Translations under genes and position numbers: made by a program
Notes under the pieces: generated by a model
The model's database searches: none
Seen by the model: only the letters and a program-made list of their open reading frames with translations
Told to the model about the DNA's origin: nothing
Source: Candidatus Pollutiaquabacter sp.
Lineage (GTDB): Bacteria > Bacteroidota > Bacteroidia > AKYH767-A > 2013-40CM-41-45
Assembly (NCBI GenBank): GCA_903854075.1
Contig: CAINVI010000162.1
Coordinates: 1 to 11,044 of the forward strand
Direction: 5' to 3'
DNA length: 11,044 nt
Shown here: positions 7,582 through 11,044 of the stretch, piece by piece
How the letters are laid out: the number at the start of each line of letters is the position of its first letter
Position numbering within the stretch: position 1 is the first letter of the stretch

Positions 7582-8693
7582 TCTTCCGTAGATTTTTCCC
7601 GGGTGCGAGGGATGTACTTCCAGTCGGCGATAAACAAGTTAGTATCACGGGTTCCACTGTTGTTTCTGTTACTGGAGAATACCAGGTGCTTTCCATCACG
7701 GGAAAAAACAGGAAATGCATCAAAGACGTGATCAAATGAAACCTGTTCCAATCCAGTTCCGTCAATATTGATTATCCACAAATTGAACTTATAACCTTTG
7801 GTCTTATGATTGGAGGAAAAAATGATTTTTCCCTGATCCGGTGTAAAGTAGGGTGCCCAGTTTGCCCCACCTAAACGTGTGACTTGCTGCAAATCACTAC
7901 CATCTACTTTGCACGTGTAGATTTCCATATTGGATGGGGTGACCAATCCTTCAGCCAATAAGTTTTTATAGTCGGTGATTTCTTCCGGCGTAGTAGGACG
8001 AGAAGCACGGAATACCAATCGTTTTCCATCCGGTGAAAAAAAAGCACCGCCATCATAGCCCAGTTCGTTTGTTACCTGCACAATACCAGTGCCATCCGTA
8101 TTCATCACGTACAAATCGATATCTCCGTTACGTACCGACGTAAAAACAATCTTGTCACCGGCTGGACTGACTGTCGCTTCGGCATCATAACCCGGTGTAT
8201 TGGTGAGCTTTTTACGGATGTTGCCGTTCAAATCAGCCACGTAAATATCAAAATCTTTATAAAGCGCCCATACGTACTTCCGGTCTGCGCGGGCAGCCGG
8301 TTTTGGCGGACAGGCCGTGTCTCCTTCATGCGTGGATGCGTAAAGTATCAGTGAATCTCCGGGTAGAAAATAAGCGCAGGTGGTACGTCCTTTGCCGGTG
8401 CTCACCATTTTAGGTTTGAAGTTATTAATGGAAGAGTAGAAGATCTGGTCACACGATACGTTCATGGCCGGATTAGTAATTTGACAGACGAGTTGTTTGT
8501 TATTGAAACTGAAATAGGCTTCAGCATTGTCACCGCCAAACGTCAATTGCCGGACTTTCGAAAAGTACTTTTCAGCAGGATAGTGAATGGTCGAGTCAAC
8601 GGTCGCCGGACCGTGCTGGGCAAAACCAAATTCACTGCACAGAATGCAAACAATCAATACCAGAAAGTAGGAGTTTTGGGATTTTAAACGCAT
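7578..8693 (-). CDS. Secreted PD40/TolB-like beta-propeller protein
   Basis: The 371-residue product has a signal peptide (1-25, FLVLIVCILC core, cut near FA/Q) and then repeats of the PD40 (WD40-like) type. Visible blades are VRQLTFGGDNAEAYFSFNN (47-65), KLTNTPGYDAEATVSPAGDK (162-181), QVTNELGYDGGAFFSPDGKR (206-225), QVTRLGGANWAPYFTPDQGK (270-289) and QVSFDHVFDAFPVFSRDGKH (316-335). Each is followed by a strand such as IVFTS or LVFSS, and several by DLYVMNTDGTG-like turns. This is the TolB propeller repeat, but the N-terminal TolB domain is absent and no tol or pal genes are near, so it is not TolB itself. It should be periplasmic or exported. It leads the run with nhaA and has a good promoter just before its ATG. 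Its partner is unknown; a link to NhaA is suggested only by position. Confidence 0.85.
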   Translation of the reverse strand: MRLKSQNSYFLVLIVCILCSEFGFAQHGPATVDSTIHYPAEKYFSKVRQLTFGGDNAEAYFSFNNKQLVCQITNPAMNVSCDQIFYSSINNFKPKMVSTGKGRTTCAYFLPGDSLILYASTHEGDTACPPKPAARADRKYVWALYKDFDIYVADLNGNIRKKLTNTPGYDAEATVSPAGDKIVFTSVRNGDIDLYVMNTDGTGIVQVTNELGYDGGAFFSPDGKRLVFRASRPTTPEEITDYKNLLAEGLVTPSNMEIYTCKVDGSDLQQVTRLGGANWAPYFTPDQGKIIFSSNHKTKGYKFNLWIINIDGTGLEQVSFDHVFDAFPVFSRDGKHLVFSSNRNNSGTRDTNLFIADWKYIPRTREKSTEE

Positions 8694-8697
8694 ACGA

Positions 8698-8727
8698 CAA
8701 AGTTAACCTAACGACGTTATACTGCAA
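8698..8727 (-). promoter_or_regulatory. Bacteroidota-type promoter for the PD40-nhaA run
   Basis: On the minus strand TTG (8727-8725) is followed by 19 bases and then TAACTTTG (8705-8698), an exact match to the -33/-7 pattern used by the primary sigma factor of Bacteroidota. The -7 box ends only four bases before the ATG at 8693, so the transcript should begin at or within a few bases of the start codon. It lies in the 94-base divergent gap with the M13 peptidase gene. Confidence 0.6.
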
Positions 8728-8758
8728 GTTGATAGCGCGGGAATTTGCTTCATTTTAT

Positions 8759-8766
8759 TAGCTTTA
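8759..8766 (+). promoter_or_regulatory. Possible -7 element for the M13 peptidase gene
   Basis: TAGCTTTA is one base from TAnnTTTG and lies 21 bases before the ATG at 8788, a plausible leader length. The flanking CTTTAC resembles the box ahead of the DinB-like gene. A TTTG lies upstream at 8744-8747, but its spacing of 11 bases is too short, so the call is weak. Confidence 0.28.
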
Positions 8767-8787
8767 CGGCGCAATAATAAACCCGTT

Positions 8788-10839
8788 ATGAAAAAACTGT
8801 TTAGTCTGTTTGTCGCCCTGGCGGCCACTATTTTTCTGTTCAATGCCTGCGGAAAGCGTACGTCGGAAACCAATACGCAGGATGATTTTCTGGCGCAATG
8901 GATCGATACTTCGGTTAGTCCCGGCGATGATTTCTTCCGATACGCTACCGGCAACTGGATGAAGAATAATCCAATTCCCGACGCTGAACGTCGCTGGGGG
9001 GTCGCTAATCTGGTTCAGGATGAAATCTATGAAAAACTGCTAAATATCAATCGTGAAGCTGCGGCGGACGAAAAGGCGCCGGCCGGTTCCAACCGTGAGC
9101 GTATAGGCGCTTTCTGGACTTCCGGAATGGATTCTACCACCATTGATTCACTTGGCATAGCACCGCTGCAACCAGAGCTGGAGCGCATCGATGCAATCAA
9201 AACAACCAACGATTTACTGAAGGTCATCGCTCGTCATCAGGTCATTGGCGGTTCTCCGTTGTTCTCCATGGCTCCATATCAGGATGAGATGAACAGCGAA
9301 AAAGTAACATTACACCTTTATCAAGGCGGAATCGGTTTGCCTGACCGTGATTATTATTTCAATACGGACAGCCGTACTAAAACAATTCGCGGCGAATACC
9401 AGCAGCACTTATCTCGCATGTTTATGCTGATGGGCGATGATGGCATGAAGGCCAATATTAATGCGGCAGCTGTCATGAAGTTGGAAACATCACTGGCAAA
9501 AGTTTCACGGAAACTCGAAGATCTGCGCGATCCTTATGCCAATTACAACAAATCATCGGTCAGCGAGTTCACTTCCAAAGCGCCAGTGCTGAATTTTGGC
9601 GCTATCCTGGCAGAAATGGGACTGAGCAAGGTGGATACAGTGATTATTGGACAGCCGGAGTTTTTCGCTTTTGCAGATAAAAGTTTAAAATCGGTTTCCA
9701 TGGATGACTGGAAGGCCTACTTGCGCTGGAATCTTGTATCCAGTTTCTCCGGTCAGCTGAGTAAGGCTATTGACGAAGAGAACTTCCGCTTTTATGGTAC
9801 GGCTTTGACCGGCGTTAAAGTCCAGCGTCCGCGTTGGAAACGAATTCTCAATGAGGAGGAAGGTTTTATCGGAGATGCTTTGGGACAGCTGTACGTGGAA
9901 AAGTATGTCTCAAAAAACATGAAGAAACGCTATCAGGATTTGGTAACGGCGATGATGGAGACGTACAGTGAACATATTCATGATCTGGACTGGATGACTG
10001 CAGAAACAAAAGTCAAAGCTCAGGACAAGCTTAGTAAAGTGACCAGTAAGGTCTGTTACCCGGATAAATGGAAGGATTATTCTTCGTTGGAACTCAGCCG
10101 TACAGCCTATCTTGAGAATGTCATCAAGTGCCGCCAATGGCAATTTGATTATTATACCGCAAAATTATTCAAACCGGTCGATCGTACGGAGTGGGATATG
10201 ACTCCGCAAACATACAATGCGTATTACAATCCATCGAACAATGAAATTGTATTGCCGGCCGCTATTTTCTTGATTCCTAACCTGCCGGATTCACTGGCCG
10301 ATGATGCCATCATTTACGGATACGCTGCGGCGTCAACCATCGGTCATGAAATCACCCATGGATTCGATGATCAGGGCCGTCAGTTTGATCCTGCCGGAAA
10401 CTTGTCCAACTGGTGGATGAACGAAGACTCCGCACGCTTTGCCGTTAAAGCGAATATGCTCATTGAGCAGTTTAATAATTATGTCGTACTAGATAGTATA
10501 CACGTAAATGGCGAAGCCACTTTAGGGGAGAATATCGCCGACTTGGGAGGAATAGTAATTGGTTTGGATGCCTTTAAGAAAACAGCGCAATACATAAAAG
10601 GAGAGAAAATCGATGGCCTTACACCAGTTCAACGCTATTTTCTCGGCTATGCTATGGGCTGGCTCGGACATGCCCGCGACGCCTCGTTGGCCAATCAGAT
10701 TATGACTGATGTTCACGCTCCGAACTTCTTACGTGTCAACGGACCATTCAGTAATATTCCGGAGTTCTATGAAGCGTTCGGAATCAAAGAAGGCGACAAG
10801 ATGTGGCGCCCTGATTCTCTGCGCGTCGTTATTTGGTAA
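8788..10839 (+). CDS. pepO: M13-family (neprilysin/PepO-like) zinc metallopeptidase, lipoprotein
   Basis: This 683-residue endopeptidase has the usual M13 length. The zinc site is IGHEITHGFDDQGRQFD, with His520, Glu521 and His524; the third ligand is Glu581 in GENIADLGG, with Asp585 behind it. NAYYNPSNNEIVLPAAIF, starting at 477, is the substrate-backbone-binding strand. The N-terminal half begins with the typical SVSPGDDFFRYATGNWMK and has KLEDLRDPYANYNK. The C-terminus has the family's MWRPDSLRVVIW. A lipoprotein signal (FVALAATIFLFNA before Cys21) places it on the envelope, where M13 enzymes cut peptides of limited size. It stands alone on its strand, divergent from the PD40 gene, and is followed by a strong terminator. 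All catalytic residues are present. The symbol pepO is used in the family sense. Confidence 0.95.
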   Translation: MKKLFSLFVALAATIFLFNACGKRTSETNTQDDFLAQWIDTSVSPGDDFFRYATGNWMKNNPIPDAERRWGVANLVQDEIYEKLLNINREAAADEKAPAGSNRERIGAFWTSGMDSTTIDSLGIAPLQPELERIDAIKTTNDLLKVIARHQVIGGSPLFSMAPYQDEMNSEKVTLHLYQGGIGLPDRDYYFNTDSRTKTIRGEYQQHLSRMFMLMGDDGMKANINAAAVMKLETSLAKVSRKLEDLRDPYANYNKSSVSEFTSKAPVLNFGAILAEMGLSKVDTVIIGQPEFFAFADKSLKSVSMDDWKAYLRWNLVSSFSGQLSKAIDEENFRFYGTALTGVKVQRPRWKRILNEEEGFIGDALGQLYVEKYVSKNMKKRYQDLVTAMMETYSEHIHDLDWMTAETKVKAQDKLSKVTSKVCYPDKWKDYSSLELSRTAYLENVIKCRQWQFDYYTAKLFKPVDRTEWDMTPQTYNAYYNPSNNEIVLPAAIFLIPNLPDSLADDAIIYGYAAASTIGHEITHGFDDQGRQFDPAGNLSNWWMNEDSARFAVKANMLIEQFNNYVVLDSIHVNGEATLGENIADLGGIVIGLDAFKKTAQYIKGEKIDGLTPVQRYFLGYAMGWLGHARDASLANQIMTDVHAPNFLRVNGPFSNIPEFYEAFGIKEGDKMWRPDSLRVVIW

Positions 10840-10858
10840 TGAATTAATTATTTCCGAA

Positions 10859-11044
10859 TTACTGAACAAAAACTTTCACATCAAACTCCGATCCGTCAGC
10901 GGTAAGTCGCGATGGATCGGAGCTTTTTATTTTCAGTGAAAACTCACCGCCCAATATGACGACAGAACTCCAGGAACGAACAGGCGTTAATGTCATCGGT
11001 CCAGACGGAGATAACAATTCAAAGGCCAGCGCGGGATCTTGGGA
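10859..11044 (-). CDS. Possible C-terminus of a convergent protein (start beyond the right edge)
   Basis: The minus strand is open from the right edge to a TAA at 10861-10859, giving 61 residues. The translation has protein-like features: PALAFELLSPSG, then a run of alternating strands such as VVILGGEFSLKIKSSDP and a final EFDVKVFVQ, suggesting a beta-sandwich end. It would meet the M13 gene tail to tail with 19 bases between stops, normal for this window. Against it, the M13 terminator hairpin lies inside it, and 61 open codons can arise by chance. No family is recognised. Confidence 0.5.
   Translation of the reverse strand, partial: SQDPALAFELLSPSGPMTLTPVRSWSSVVILGGEFSLKIKSSDPSRLTADGSEFDVKVFVQ
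10886..10933 (+). terminator. Intrinsic terminator after the M13 peptidase gene
   Basis: A perfect 9-base inverted repeat, CTCCGATCC (10886-10894) and GGATCGGAG (10914-10922), encloses a 19-base loop. It is followed by C and then TTTTTATTTT (10924-10933). It starts 46 bases after the peptidase stop. The U-tract is on the plus-strand transcript only, so it should end transcription of the peptidase gene and not act on a minus-strand transcript. Confidence 0.75.

Noticed and set aside
7578..8693. Calling the PD40 gene tolB
   Set aside because: The N-terminal TolB domain and the tolQRA/pal neighbours are missing; only the propeller repeats are shared.
9027..9227. Minus-strand frames inside the M13 gene (9027-9227, 9910-10143, 10522-10716)
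   Set aside because: They are shadows of a well-supported metallopeptidase frame and show no family features.
10956..11044. Plus-strand ATG frame open to the right edge, after the M13 terminator
   Set aside because: Only 29 codons are visible, with no ribosome site or promoter. The opposite strand is open further and reads more like a protein. Not excluded.

Overview
The window looks like an ordinary chromosomal stretch of a Bacteroidota bacterium, probably free-living and near the Chitinophagales, Sphingobacteriales or Cytophagales. The placement rests on gene content: a DUF5916/CBM9-like outer-membrane protein, a PD40 propeller protein, a secreted kelch protein, and lipoprotein forms of MsrA and an M13 peptidase. 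It also rests on promoter-like motifs of the Bacteroidota type (TTG, 19 bases, TAnnTTTG) and on the lack of Shine-Dalgarno sequences. Base composition is even. I see no mobile element, tRNA, rRNA, CRISPR array or phage gene.

Layout from left to right. (1) A secreted kelch-repeat protein runs off the left edge on the minus strand (1-808). It lies 33 bases downstream of a LolD-type ABC ATPase (842-1495), probably in one transcript. (2) A DinB-superfamily metal-binding protein (1604-2113, plus) diverges from the ATPase and meets, tail to tail, a large DUF5916 outer-membrane protein (2127-4604, minus). (3) A 194-base divergent promoter region separates that gene from a small outer-membrane beta-barrel protein of unknown function (4799-5548, plus). 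(4) A minus-strand run, read from right to left, holds a PD40/TolB-like propeller protein (7578-8693), the sodium/proton antiporter NhaA (6412-7581, overlapping by ATGA) and an exported MsrA lipoprotein (5602-6270). (5) An M13-family zinc metallopeptidase lipoprotein (8788-10839, plus) is read divergently from that run and is followed by a strong intrinsic terminator. (6) A convergent minus-strand reading frame, open at the right edge (10859-11044), may be the C-terminus of another protein.

Most products act in the cell envelope: lipoprotein traffic (LolD), outer-membrane barrels, a periplasmic or surface peptidase, repair of oxidised methionine in exported proteins, and ion homeostasis. No pathway links them all. 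The only tight physical links are the ATPase-kelch pair and the PD40-NhaA overlap. I found no convincing undescribed system. The most useful leads are the PD40-NhaA coupling, the nearly leaderless promoter ahead of it, the terminator buried in a convergent reading frame, and the uncharacterised small barrel family.
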